From contig JAJDUD010000008.1 of NCBI GenBank assembly GCA_022826825.1, positions 137,643-201,642 of the forward strand: a stretch of 64,000 nucleotides of DNA, written 5' to 3'. Under the pieces are notes generated by a model that was not told the origin of the DNA, made no database searches, and worked only from the letters and a program-made list of their open reading frames with translations. The stretch comes from Acidobacteriota bacterium. GTDB lineage: Bacteria; Acidobacteriota; Vicinamibacteria; Marinacidobacterales; Marinacidobacteraceae. This document shows, in pieces, positions 32,844 through 41,642 of this stretch (the stretch's first letter is position 1; every line of letters starts with the position of its first letter). The translations under genes were made by a program, and so were the position numbers.

Positions 32844-34744
32844 CGGGGACCCTGCCCGGACTCCTCGCAAGCCACGCGGCGAGCCGTCCGGACGACGTCG
32901 CGCTGCGCGAGAAGGAGTTCGGGATCTGGCAGGAGATCACCTGGGCGGAGTACCTGGCGCGGGTGCGGGGTTTCTCTCTCGGGCTGACGGAGTTGGGTCT
33001 GGAAGCGGGCGACCGCGTGGCGATCATCGGGGACAACCGCCCGGAATGGGTGATCGCGGAGCTGGCGTCCCAGACCGCGGGCGTTCTCCCCCTCGGGCTC
33101 TACCAGGACGCCATCGCCGACGAACTCGCCGGCACCTTGAAGGCCGCCGAGGCGCGGGTCATCGTGGCCGAGGACCAGGAGCAGGTGGACAAGGTGCTGG
33201 AGGTGCGGGAACGGCTCCCGGGGCTCGAGCACATCGTCTACTACGACCGGCGCGGCATGTACGGCTACCAGGCGCCGGGTCTGATGTCCTTCGAGGAGGT
33301 CGAAGCGCTGGGCGGCGGACTTCACGAGAGGTCGCCGGGGGAGTTCGACCGGCGGTTGGCCGGAATCCGGCCCGGCGACACTGCGCTGCTCTGCACGACC
33401 TCCGGCACGACGAGCGTCCCGAAGCTGGCGATGCTCTCGCACGAGAACCTGCTCGCCATGGCGTCGCAACTGCAGAGCGTGGACGCGATGTACCCGGACG
33501 ACGAATTCGTGTCGTTCCTGCCGCTCGCGTGGATCGGCGAGCAGATGGTGGGGGTGGCGAGCGGCCTGCTGGCGGGATTCACGGTGAACTTCCCCGAAGA
33601 AGCGGCGACCGCGCGCCAGGACACCCGCGAGATCGGGCCGGCCTTCCTGATGTCGCCGCCCCGGATCTGGGAGAACATGGTTTCGGACGTGCAGGTCATG
33701 GCCGAGGACACGACCCGCCTCAAGCGCTGGATCTACCGCTGGGCGATGCGGCAGGGCGCCGCCAGGGCCGAAGCCCGCTTCCGGGGCCAAGGCGTCAGCT
33801 TCGCGCGGAGGGCCGCCCACCGGCTGGCCGACTGGACGGTGTTCCGCCCCGTCCGCGACCAGTTGGGGCTCGCCCGGGTGCGGCGGGCCTACACCGGGGG
33901 CGCCGCGCTCGGCCCCGATGTCTTTCGCTTCTACCACGCCATCGGCGTCAACCTGAAGCAGCTCTACGGCCAGACCGAGGTGTCCGGGATCTCGGTGGTG
34001 CACCGGGACGGAGACATCCGTTTCCAGACGGTGGGCGTGCCGCTGCCCCGCACCGAGATCCGGGTTTCGGACGACGGAGAGATCCTCTGCCGGAGCCCCG
34101 CGGTGTTCCAGGGCTACTTCCGGAACCCGGCGGCGACGGCGGAGACGCTCGCGGACGGCTGGCTGCACTCGGGCGACGCCGGCTACTTCGACGACGGCGG
34201 CCACCTGGTGGTGATCGATCGCCTCGCCGACGTGATGAAGCTCGCGGACGGGAGCAACTTCTCCCCGCAGTTCGTCGAGAACAAGCTCAAGTTCAGCCCC
34301 TACGTCAGCGAGGCGGTGGTCTTCGGAGGATCCGGGGCCCCGTTCGTCACCGCCCTGATCGCCATCGACATGGAGAACGCCGGCCAGTGGGCGGAGCGCC
34401 GCCGCATCCCCTACACCACCTTCACCGACCTGGCCCGCCGCCCCGAGGTGTACCGGCTGGTGCGCGAACAGGTGGCGGCGGTGAACGAGGAACTCCCGCC
34501 CGCGGCGCGTATCCGCCGCTTCCTGCTGCTCTACAAGGAACTGCACGCGGACGACGCGGAACTGACCCGCACCCGCAAGGTGAGGCGCCGCCACGTCGCC
34601 GGCCGCTTCCGGGAGATCATCGACGCCCTGCAGGGAGACGGCGATGCGGTCACCGTGGCGACCGAGATCACCTACCAGGACGGCCGCACCGCGGCGGTGG
34701 AGCACCGGCTTCGCATCGAGACGATGGACGGAACGGGCCCCTAG
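32840..34744 (+). CDS. AMP-dependent long-chain-type acyl-CoA ligase
   Basis: A 634-residue adenylate-forming enzyme that would activate a carboxylic acid to its CoA ester. The P-loop-like AMP-binding motif is LCTTSGTTSVPKLAMLSHEN (about 184-203), followed by VSFLPLAWIGEQMVG and, near the middle, YTGGAALGPDVFRFYHAIGV and LYGQTEVSG. C-terminal: HSGDAGYFDDGGHLVVIDRL and MKLADGSNFSPQFVENKLK. This large type is widespread inside liv operons of Actinobacteria and Proteobacteria that import aromatic or fatty acids. It begins with GTG in an overlap with livG and is followed 10 bp later by livH. Confidence 0.92.
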   Translation: MTGTLPGLLASHAASRPDDVALREKEFGIWQEITWAEYLARVRGFSLGLTELGLEAGDRVAIIGDNRPEWVIAELASQTAGVLPLGLYQDAIADELAGTLKAAEARVIVAEDQEQVDKVLEVRERLPGLEHIVYYDRRGMYGYQAPGLMSFEEVEALGGGLHERSPGEFDRRLAGIRPGDTALLCTTSGTTSVPKLAMLSHENLLAMASQLQSVDAMYPDDEFVSFLPLAWIGEQMVGVASGLLAGFTVNFPEEAATARQDTREIGPAFLMSPPRIWENMVSDVQVMAEDTTRLKRWIYRWAMRQGAARAEARFRGQGVSFARRAAHRLADWTVFRPVRDQLGLARVRRAYTGGAALGPDVFRFYHAIGVNLKQLYGQTEVSGISVVHRDGDIRFQTVGVPLPRTEIRVSDDGEILCRSPAVFQGYFRNPAATAETLADGWLHSGDAGYFDDGGHLVVIDRLADVMKLADGSNFSPQFVENKLKFSPYVSEAVVFGGSGAPFVTALIAIDMENAGQWAERRRIPYTTFTDLARRPEVYRLVREQVAAVNEELPPAARIRRFLLLYKELHADDAELTRTRKVRRRHVAGRFREIIDALQGDGDAVTVATEITYQDGRTAAVEHRLRIETMDGTGP

Positions 34745-34754
34745 CCCACCGAGC

Positions 34755-35627
34755 ATGGACATCTTCCTCCAGTTGACCGTCTCGGGGCTCAGCACCGGGA
34801 TGATCTACGCGCTGGCGGCCGCCGGCTTCGTGGTCATCTACAAGGCGAGCGACGTCATCAACTTCGCCCAGGGAGACCTGCTCCTGCTGGGGACCTACCT
34901 GATCTTCTTCGGGGTGGCCCAGGTCGGCCTGCCCTGGAGCCTCGGGGTGCTCGTGACGCTGCTCCTCGCGGTCGCCGTGGCGCTCGCCGTCGAGCGGCTC
35001 GTGCTGCGTCCCCTGGTGGGCGAGCCCATCATCTCCATGATCATGGTGACGATCGGGCTCTCGTCCGTCCTCAGGGGAGTCACGGGCGCCATCTGGGGCC
35101 CGAATCCCCGCTCGTTCGACTCGTTCCTGCCGGCCGGCGACATCGTGCTCGGGCCCGCCACGCTCTCGGCGGGGCGGGTGCTCTCCATCCCCATCGCCCT
35201 CGCGGTGCTGGCGGGGCTGGGGCTCTTCTTCCGCCACACGCGGGACGGCATCGCCATGCGCGCCATCGCCGACGACCAGCAGGCGGCGCTCAGCATGGGG
35301 ATCAGCATCCCCCGGGTCTTCGGGGTTGCCTGGGGGCTCGCGGCCGTGTCCGCTGCGCTCGGCGGGATCATGCTCGCGGGCATCGTGGGAGTGAGCCCCA
35401 ACGTGGCGTCCATCGGTCTCCGGGTGTTTCCGGTGGTGATCCTTGGGGGGCTGGACTCGATCGCGGGGGCGGTCCTCGGGGGCGCCGTCATCGGGCTGCT
35501 CGAGGTGTATGTCGGCTTCTATGTCGGGCACGGACTCAACCTGGTGGTCCCGTACGTGGTGCTGGTCCTGGTCCTCATGGTCCGGCCCTACGGCCTCTTC
35601 GGGAAGGAGGTCATCGAACGGGTATGA
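34755..35627 (+). CDS. livH: Branched-chain-type ABC transporter permease LivH
   Basis: A 290-residue permease with eight hydrophobic helices. Family signatures: FLQLTVSGLSTGMIYALAAA at the start, YKASDVINFAQGDLLLLG, MAMRAIADDQQAALSMGI-like sequence (MRAIADDQQAALSMGISIPR) forming the EAA-type loop, and VILGGLDSIAGAVLGGAVIG. It forms a channel with LivM. Translation from ATG at 34755 leaves 10 bp after the ligase stop; the longer open frame upstream lies within the ligase. Confidence 0.94.
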   Translation: MDIFLQLTVSGLSTGMIYALAAAGFVVIYKASDVINFAQGDLLLLGTYLIFFGVAQVGLPWSLGVLVTLLLAVAVALAVERLVLRPLVGEPIISMIMVTIGLSSVLRGVTGAIWGPNPRSFDSFLPAGDIVLGPATLSAGRVLSIPIALAVLAGLGLFFRHTRDGIAMRAIADDQQAALSMGISIPRVFGVAWGLAAVSAALGGIMLAGIVGVSPNVASIGLRVFPVVILGGLDSIAGAVLGGAVIGLLEVYVGFYVGHGLNLVVPYVVLVLVLMVRPYGLFGKEVIERV

Positions 35628-35646
35628 GGACAGCGAGGAATCCCCG

Positions 35647-36720
35647 ATGAGCCTGGATTGCGGGGTCTTCCACACACGCTACGAGTCGGACATGGGGCTC
35701 CGCCCGCGGCCCCTCCAGCGAATCCGGCTGGGAGTCTTCGCCCTCTTCGTGCTCGTGTTCCCGTTCGTGGCCAGTCCCTACTGGCTGGACCTCGCGAACC
35801 AGGTGGCCATCGCCACGGTGGGGGCCATCGGCCTGAACATCCTCGTCGGCTACACCGGGCAGATCTCCCTCGGCCAGGGCGCCTTCATGGCGATCGGGGC
35901 GTACACCGCGGGACTCCTGACCCTGAACTTCGGCGTTCCCTGGGGTGCGAGCGTGTTCGCCGCCTGCCTCGTCACCGCCGCCGCGGGCACCTTCTTCGGG
36001 CTGCCGTCGCTCCGGCTCAAGGGGCTCTACCTGGCCATCGCCACGCTGGCCGCCCAGGAGATCGTGGAGTGGGGGATGACCCACTGGACCGCGGTGACGG
36101 GCGGGACAGAGGCGATCGTGCTGCCCGCGCCCGTTCTCTTCGGCATTCGCCTGAACAGCAACTTCAACTTCTACTGGCTCGCGGTGCTCACGGCGGCCGG
36201 AACCGCGCTCTTCGCGGCCAACCTGCTGCGAAGCCGCATCGGACGCGCCTTCGAGGCCGTGCGCGACCAGGACGTCGCGGCGAGCGTCATCGGGGTGGAC
36301 GTCTTCCGCACCAAGCTGCTGGCCTTCGCGACGTCGTCGTTCTTCGTGGGGCTCGCCGGGGCGATGATCGCCTTCCACCGCAACATCATCACCTGGGAGC
36401 GGTTCACCCTGAGCACGAGCATCGTCTTCCTGGCGATGATCATTGTGGGAGGCCTGGGCTCGATCCGGGGGTCGTTCCTGGGGGCGGCGCTCATCGCGCT
36501 GCTCCCGGCGATGATCACCAACGTGGGCCGGGCCATCCAGGACACCGCGCCGCAGGCGGCGTCGCTCCTTCCCTACGCGCAGCAGGCCGTGTTCGGGATC
36601 GTGATCATCCTCTTCCTGATCTTCGAGCCCCGGGGACTGTCCAAGCTCTGGGAGAACGCGAAGGACTACTTTCATGTGTGGCCGTTTGCGTACCGGCGCG
36701 GCGAGACGCGGACCGGGTGA
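35647..36720 (+). CDS. livM: Branched-chain-type ABC transporter permease LivM
   Basis: A 357-residue permease. LivM marks: AIGLNILVGYTGQISLGQGA (about 60-79), AFEAVRDQDVAASVIGVDVF (EAA-type loop, about 200-220), FLAMIIVGGLGSIRGSFLGA (about 260-280) and IFEPRGLSKLWE at the end. The N-terminal segment (CGVFHTRYESDMGLRPRP) is common in LivM of organic-acid-type systems that carry an acyl-CoA ligase. Starts 19 bp after livH. Confidence 0.94.
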   Translation: MSLDCGVFHTRYESDMGLRPRPLQRIRLGVFALFVLVFPFVASPYWLDLANQVAIATVGAIGLNILVGYTGQISLGQGAFMAIGAYTAGLLTLNFGVPWGASVFAACLVTAAAGTFFGLPSLRLKGLYLAIATLAAQEIVEWGMTHWTAVTGGTEAIVLPAPVLFGIRLNSNFNFYWLAVLTAAGTALFAANLLRSRIGRAFEAVRDQDVAASVIGVDVFRTKLLAFATSSFFVGLAGAMIAFHRNIITWERFTLSTSIVFLAMIIVGGLGSIRGSFLGAALIALLPAMITNVGRAIQDTAPQAASLLPYAQQAVFGIVIILFLIFEPRGLSKLWENAKDYFHVWPFAYRRGETRTG

Positions 36721-36738
36721 AGTACGCGACCAGGGACG

Positions 36739-37962
36739 ATGCGTCAAGATGAGTGCAGGATGAACGAAGAACCGAAGACCACGACAGGCAGGCGGGATCG
36801 TCTGGTGGCGCTTGGCGTCACCGTGTTCCTGGGCGCCGGCTGCGGCGGCGACGCCGGCCCGGACACCGGCGCCATCAAGGTCGGCGCGATCTTCGACCTC
36901 ACCGGGCCCACCGCCGACGTCGGGACCGACTACGGCGACGGCGTGCGCGGCTTCGCGGACTGGATCAACGCCCGGGGCGGCATCGAGGGGCGCCCGATCG
37001 ACCTCATTTACCAGGACTACGGCTACCAGGTCGATCGCGCCGAACAGCTCTACACGCAGTTCGTCGGCGAGGGCGCGGTCATCTTCATGGGATGGGGCAC
37101 CGGCGACACCGAGGCCCTGCGCCTCCGCATCGCCGAGGACGAGATCCCGTTCAGCTCCGCGTCGCTCTCGCATCGCCTGGGCGACCCGGCGGAGGCTCCC
37201 TACAACTTCCTGCTGGCGACGACCTACAGCGACCAGTTTCGCATCGCCCTCGACTGGATCGCCGGCAACCACGGCGAGGGGACACCCATCGTGGCGCTGA
37301 TGCACAACGCGAGTCCCTTCGGGCTGTCGCCGGCGCGGCAGGGCGGGGTCGCGTTCGCCGAGGCGCGGGGCATCGACCTGACCCTCTACGAGATGCCGCG
37401 TGGCGCGGTGGACTTCACCGCCGAGTTCTCGCGCATCCGTCAGAGCGGCGCCCAGTACGTCGTCTTCCAGAACACCTCGGGGCCGGCAGCGGTGGCTCTC
37501 GCGAACGCGCGGAGTCTGGGGCTGGACGTCACCTTCTTCTGTCTCAACTGGTGTTCGAACGCCCAGGTGATCGATCTGGCCGGCGAGGCGGCGGAGGGCC
37601 TCATGGGGACGATGCCGTACGCGCCCCTGAGCGTGGACGTGCCCGGGACGCGCGTCATCCGCGAGTACCTGGTGTCGCGCGGCGAGTCGCCCGAGGAGAA
37701 GACCAACGCCTACACGCAGGGCTGGTGGACCTTCGCGGCGTTCGCCGAGGGCATGCGGCGGGTACTCGCCGCGGGCGAGGAACTGACCGGGGTGAACATC
37801 AAGGCGGCGCTGGAGACGTTCGCCGACTACGACCTGGGCGGGGTCACCGCGCCCGTGACCTTCACCCCCGCGGATCACCGCGGGTCGAAGGGGCTCCGCA
37901 TCTTCCGCGTCGACGAGGGGGCGTGGGCGCCGTTCACCGACTTCGTCCAGGCGCCGCGATGA
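36739..37962 (+). CDS. ABC transporter substrate-binding lipoprotein
   Basis: A 407-residue periplasmic binding protein of the LivK/Peripla_BP_6 type, anchored as a lipoprotein (LVALGVTVFLGAGCGG, lipobox LGAGC, Cys about 34). Typical lines: VGAIFDLTGPTADVGTDYGD, EGRPIDLIYQDYGYQVDRAE, FMGWGTGDTEALR and KAALETFADYDLGGVTAPVT. In the operon it would bind the imported acid; the presence of two CoA ligases argues against a plain amino acid. The start is ATG 36739 or ATG 36760; neither has a strong Shine-Dalgarno. Its stop overlaps livF by ATGA. Confidence 0.9.
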   Translation: MRQDECRMNEEPKTTTGRRDRLVALGVTVFLGAGCGGDAGPDTGAIKVGAIFDLTGPTADVGTDYGDGVRGFADWINARGGIEGRPIDLIYQDYGYQVDRAEQLYTQFVGEGAVIFMGWGTGDTEALRLRIAEDEIPFSSASLSHRLGDPAEAPYNFLLATTYSDQFRIALDWIAGNHGEGTPIVALMHNASPFGLSPARQGGVAFAEARGIDLTLYEMPRGAVDFTAEFSRIRQSGAQYVVFQNTSGPAAVALANARSLGLDVTFFCLNWCSNAQVIDLAGEAAEGLMGTMPYAPLSVDVPGTRVIREYLVSRGESPEEKTNAYTQGWWTFAAFAEGMRRVLAAGEELTGVNIKAALETFADYDLGGVTAPVTFTPADHRGSKGLRIFRVDEGAWAPFTDFVQAPR

Positions 37963-38774
37963 CGGGCGCGGACCCGCCGCCGCTCCTGAGCCTCAACAAC
38001 ATCGAGGTTCTCTACGACGACGTGATCCTCGTCCTGCGGGGGCTTTCGCTCGACGTGGCGGAAGGGCAGATCGCGGCGCTCCTCGGGTCGAACGGCGCCG
38101 GCAAGACCACGACCCTGAAGGCCACCTCCGGACTCCTCTACGTGGAGGATGGCGAGGTCAGCGACGGGACGATCGTCTTCGACGGCGAGGAGATCCAGGG
38201 GATGGACGCCCACCGCATCGTGGAAAGGGGCATCTTCCAGGTCCTCGAGGGCCGGCGGGTCTTCGAGCACCTGACGGTCCGCGAGAACCTGCTCGCGGGG
38301 GCCTATACGCGGAGCGCCCGGCGCGGCCTCGAGGCGGAAACGGACAAGGTGTACGAGTACTTTCCGGCGCTCGCGGAGCGCCGGGGACAGCAGGCGGGCT
38401 ACCTCTCCGGCGGCGAACAGCAGATGCTGGCGCTGGGCCGGGCGCTCATGGCTTCCCCGCGGCTGCTGCTGCTCGACGAGCCGTCGCTCGGACTGGCCCC
38501 GACGCTGGTGGAGACCATCTTCGGGGCCCTGCAGCGCATCAACCGCGAGGAGGCCACCACCATCCTGCTGGTGGAGCAGAACGCCCGCATCGCCCTGTCG
38601 GTCGCGGACTACGGGTACATCATGGAGGGGGGACGGGTGGTGCTCGAGGGCAGTGCGGAAGAGCTGACGGCCAACGAGGACGTCAAGGAGTTCTATCTGG
38701 GGCTGGCCGAGGCCGGCCGCCGGTCGTACCGGGACGTGAAGCACTACCGGCGGCGGAAGCGGTGGCTGTCGTGA
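37959..38774 (+). CDS. livF: Branched-chain-type ABC transporter ATPase LivF
   Basis: A 271-residue ATPase. Walker A GSNGAGKTT (about 42-50), signature YLSGGEQQMLALGRALMASP, Walker B LLLLDEPSLGLAPTLV, and LLVEQNARIALSVADYGYIM, which is specific to LivF. The C-terminal tail (AGRRSYRDVKHYRRRKRW) is basic, as in LivF proteins of ligase-containing operons. Start and stop overlap neighbours by 4 bp (ATGA with the binding protein, GTGA with the second ligase). Confidence 0.94.
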   Translation: MTGADPPPLLSLNNIEVLYDDVILVLRGLSLDVAEGQIAALLGSNGAGKTTTLKATSGLLYVEDGEVSDGTIVFDGEEIQGMDAHRIVERGIFQVLEGRRVFEHLTVRENLLAGAYTRSARRGLEAETDKVYEYFPALAERRGQQAGYLSGGEQQMLALGRALMASPRLLLLDEPSLGLAPTLVETIFGALQRINREEATTILLVEQNARIALSVADYGYIMEGGRVVLEGSAEELTANEDVKEFYLGLAEAGRRSYRDVKHYRRRKRWLS

Positions 38775-40015
38775 CGGGGAAGCGAACGTCCGAGGATTGG
38801 AGCGCGCGCCAGGACCGGATCGCGGCGCGCGCGGTCCAGTGGGGAGCGGCGCACAGCGCCGAGATCGGGCGGCGGCTCGCGCGGGCCGGGGTTCGGCCGG
38901 GGGACGTGCGCGGCGTCGCCGACCTGCAGGCGATTCCGGTACTGACCAAGGACGAACTGCCCGCGCTGCAGGCCGCCGATCCGCCCTTCGGGGGGATGCT
39001 CGCGGCGCCCCTCGCTTCGCTCGCGCGCATCGCCCGCTCGCCGGGGCCGATCAACGATCCGCAGGGGAGCGGCGCGGATTTCTGGCGCCTGGGCACGGCG
39101 CTCGAGGCGGCGGGCTTCCGTCGCGGCGAGGTGGTGCTCAACAGCTTCTCGTACCACCTGACGCCGGGCGGCCTGATGCTCGACGGGGGACTGCGGGCCA
39201 TCGGGTGCGTGGTGATTCCGGGAGGGGTGGGCGGCGCCGCCGCCCAGATCGAGGCAGCAAGCTCGGCGGGGGCGACCGGTTACGCCGGCACCCCCCAGTT
39301 CCTGCTGACCCTGCTCGAGCGGGCGGAGGAATCGGGCCGGCCGCTCGGGTTGGAGCGCGCGCTGGTGTCCGGCGCGCCGCTCCCGCCGTCGCTGCGCGCC
39401 CGCCTCCAGGACGGCTTCGGGGTGGACGTCTTCGAGGCCTACGCGGCCGCCGACACGGGGCTGATCGCGTACGAGTGCGCCGGGAAGGACGGCTGGCAGG
39501 TGGCGCCGGACGTGGTAGTCGAGGTGCTCCTGCCCGGCGACGACCGCCCGGCCGCGGAGGGGGAGGCGGGGCAGGTGGTGGTCACCAGCCCGAACGAGGT
39601 CTATCCGCTCGTTCGCTTTGGCACCGGCGACCTTTCCGCCTGGCGCCGCGCGCCCGGAACCCGCGGTGGCGACCGCGCCGGCCCCCGCCTGGCGGGTTTC
39701 CTGGGCAGGGTGGGAGAGGGGGTGAAGGTGCGCGGGATGTTCGTGCACCCGCGCGAGCTGGCCGCGGCCCTGGGGCCCGACCCCGCGGTGGCGCGGTACC
39801 AGGCGGTGGTGTCCGCCGACGGTACGCGGGACGTCTTCACCGTGCGGGTCGAGACGGCGCCCGGCCGCGCCATGGACCCCGCCAGGCTGGCCGAACGCAT
39901 CCGCGAGGCGGTGAAGATCCGGCCGGCCGTGGAGGTGGTTCCCTCCGGGACGATCCCCCCCGAAGCACGCCCGCTGGTGGATGCTCGAGAGGAACAGGCG
40001 ACGGGTTCAACCTAA
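38771..40015 (+). CDS. Phenylacetate-CoA ligase-like AMP-dependent synthetase
   Basis: A 414-residue PaaK-like adenylate-forming enzyme. Family features: LQAIPVLTKDELPALQAADP (about 56-75), the nucleotide region NDPQGSGADFWRLGTALEAAGF, SYHLTPGGLMLDGGLRAIGC, and the C-terminal FGTGDLSAWR and RVGEGVKVRGMFVHPRELAAAL. The usual SSGTTG-like P-loop appears altered (DPQGSGADFW), so catalytic activity should not be assumed. The GTG at 38771 overlaps the livF stop. Last gene of the operon; its 3' end overlaps the convergent aldo/keto reductase by 9 bp. Confidence 0.87.
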   Translation: MTGKRTSEDWSARQDRIAARAVQWGAAHSAEIGRRLARAGVRPGDVRGVADLQAIPVLTKDELPALQAADPPFGGMLAAPLASLARIARSPGPINDPQGSGADFWRLGTALEAAGFRRGEVVLNSFSYHLTPGGLMLDGGLRAIGCVVIPGGVGGAAAQIEAASSAGATGYAGTPQFLLTLLERAEESGRPLGLERALVSGAPLPPSLRARLQDGFGVDVFEAYAAADTGLIAYECAGKDGWQVAPDVVVEVLLPGDDRPAAEGEAGQVVVTSPNEVYPLVRFGTGDLSAWRRAPGTRGGDRAGPRLAGFLGRVGEGVKVRGMFVHPRELAAALGPDPAVARYQAVVSADGTRDVFTVRVETAPGRAMDPARLAERIREAVKIRPAVEVVPSGTIPPEARPLVDAREEQATGST

Positions 40016-41047
40016 GCCCGTCCCCCCGGCTCCCCCGTCCTCTCCCCGTATCCGCCCCGACCCTTCCCGGTTGAGGTTGTACCTCATGATGCGGCCGTGC
40101 GGGCCGTTGCGGTCGCGCTCGAGCCCGAAGACCTCGCCCGGCACCTCCCCGGGAACCGCCGCCTCCAGCCGCCGCTCGTCGCCCGGTTCGAGGCGCAGGC
40201 GCCGCGCGCCCACCGCCCGGCCCCTGCGGCTCAGCCCGACGATCACCGCGCCGACGGCGGGCTGGCGAAGCACATACGCCACCGCCACGTCGGCCATGGT
40301 GGCACGGTGCCGGCCAGCCACCTCCGCGAGCGCTGCGCACGCGCGCTCCAGCGCCGCGCGGCCCCCCACCTCGTCGGCGACGAGGCGGTACTTGACAAGC
40401 GAGCGCGACGGCGCCGCAGCACCGGCCGCATCCGAGAGCAAGCCGCCCGCGAGCGCCCCGTAGCAGAGCAGTGTCACGCTGCGCCGGAGACACAGGTCCG
40501 TCATGCCCTTCTGCGGCCGCCGGTCCAGCAGCGAGAACTGGACCTGGTTCGAGATCACTGGAATTCCGGCGTCCAGGAGAGCAGTGAGGGCGCCGCAGTC
40601 GAAGTTGGTTACCCCGATGTTGCGCACAACCCCTTCTTGGCCGAGTTCCGTCAACCACTCCGCCGCGCGCAGCCACCCCGGCTGGGAGAGGTCCCACCAG
40701 GCGAACTGGACCAACTCCAGCGCCTCGACGCCCAGCCGGTCACGGGACCTGAGGACGATGTCGCGCACGTAGTTCCGGTCGACGGTGGCCAGCGCGTCCA
40801 GATCGGGTACGAACTTGGTGAACACGACCACCTGCCTGGCGGACGCGGGCCGGGCCGCCAACCAGTCGCCGAGGAGCTGCTCGGCGCCCGTGTAGATGTC
40901 GGCGCAGTCAAGGAAGAGCGGCCCCGGCCGAGCGGCGGCCTCGTCAAGAGCGGCGAAGGCGCGCTTACGGCTCCACCCGGGCCCATGCCCTCGCGACAAC
41001 TGCCAAGCGCCACGTACCAACCCGCCGGCCGGCAGCGGCAGGGTCAT
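40007..41047 (-). CDS. Aldo/keto reductase family protein
   Basis: A 346-residue AKR-type TIM barrel. The catalytic Asp and Tyr are in LFLDCADIYTGAEQLLG and the Lys in VVVFTKFVPDLD. The usual active-site His (normally QIHWWD-like) is replaced in LELVQFAWWDLS, as in some plant-like AKR relatives. Later NIGVTNFDCGALTALLDAG and IVGLSRRG are also typical. It ends with a Gly/Arg-rich tail over the convergent overlap. It starts 12 bp from the left end of a short inverted-repeat element (41060-41242), which may carry its promoter. Confidence 0.85.
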   Translation of the reverse strand: MTLPLPAGGLVRGAWQLSRGHGPGWSRKRAFAALDEAAARPGPLFLDCADIYTGAEQLLGDWLAARPASARQVVVFTKFVPDLDALATVDRNYVRDIVLRSRDRLGVEALELVQFAWWDLSQPGWLRAAEWLTELGQEGVVRNIGVTNFDCGALTALLDAGIPVISNQVQFSLLDRRPQKGMTDLCLRRSVTLLCYGALAGGLLSDAAGAAAPSRSLVKYRLVADEVGGRAALERACAALAEVAGRHRATMADVAVAYVLRQPAVGAVIVGLSRRGRAVGARRLRLEPGDERRLEAAVPGEVPGEVFGLERDRNGPHGRIMRYNLNREGSGRIRGEDGGAGGTGLG

Positions 41048-41059
41048 CGCGTCCGCGTT

Positions 41060-41242
41060 AGCAGCCTGTGAAAAAAGTCACGCGGCGTTCGAGCGGCGAT
41101 GCATCCCGCCTGAACCGCGCCTCTCCGAGGCGCTCTGCGTTGCGTTTCGGTCGAAATACACCCGGTATTCCTCCCTCACGCGCCTTGTCAGGCGGGCGCC
41201 TCGCCACTCTCGGCGCTCACGCGACTTTCTCCACAGGCTGCT
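41060..41242 (+). mobile_element. MITE-like element with 25-bp terminal inverted repeats
   Basis: About 183 bp. Left end (41060-41084): AGCAGCCTGTG, AAAAAAGTC, ACGCG. Right end (41218-41242) reads, in reverse complement, AGCAGCCTGTG, GAGAAAGTC, GCGTG: 21 of 25 positions agree. Flanks are TTAG and CTAG-like. No transposase is inside. The ends resemble those of IS5/IS1182-type elements in general style; that is an inference. The right end supplies the last codons of the gene at 41188. Confidence 0.72.
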
Positions 41243-41571
41243 AGAGGAACACGAGTGACCTCGCTGTGGCGGAAGGCCGAGATGCCGGTGCGGGTGATGC
41301 GGAAGCGGGCGCCACAGTGGGGATCCGGACAGGCGATTTCGGCGTCGGAGGTCATCCAGTCGTTGGGATGGGTCCGGCGCTGCTTGGCCGGAAGCAGCGG
41401 AAGAAGGGCCGCCAGGGGGTAGAGCGGAAAGCTCTGCCCCGCGGGAAAGGACAGGTTCTCGCCCCGAAGTTCGAAGTAGTCCCCTTCCCGGTGGTTGCAG
41501 ACCATCTGGCGCTCGCCGGCCACGACCTCCACCCGCAGGTCGTAGAGCTCGAACCTGTCGTCTTGACGCAT
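41188..41571 (-). CDS. TIGR04076-like small protein, 3' end altered
   Basis: A 127-residue protein. DDRFELYDLRVEVVAGERQM (4-23), NHREGDYFELRGENLSFPAG and PLYPLAALLPLLPAKQRRTH match the TIGR04076 uncharacterised family, and the conserved DAEIACPDPHCGARFRITRTG follows. The last 20 or so residues (ACGESRVSAESGEAPA) and the stop codon are read from the right end of the MITE-like element, so the native C-terminus has been replaced. Start ATG at 41571; frame is open upstream. The short distance to the NhaC gene on the other strand leaves room for a divergent promoter. Confidence 0.72.
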   Translation of the reverse strand: MRQDDRFELYDLRVEVVAGERQMVCNHREGDYFELRGENLSFPAGQSFPLYPLAALLPLLPAKQRRTHPNDWMTSDAEIACPDPHCGARFRITRTGISAFRHSEVTRVPLAACGESRVSAESGEAPA

Positions 41572-41642
41572 CTGCGTGCCCTCCTCAAGGCGGCCCGGGC
41601 ACCGCCGCTGGACCCTCGGGCGACGATCCCCGATCATACTGT

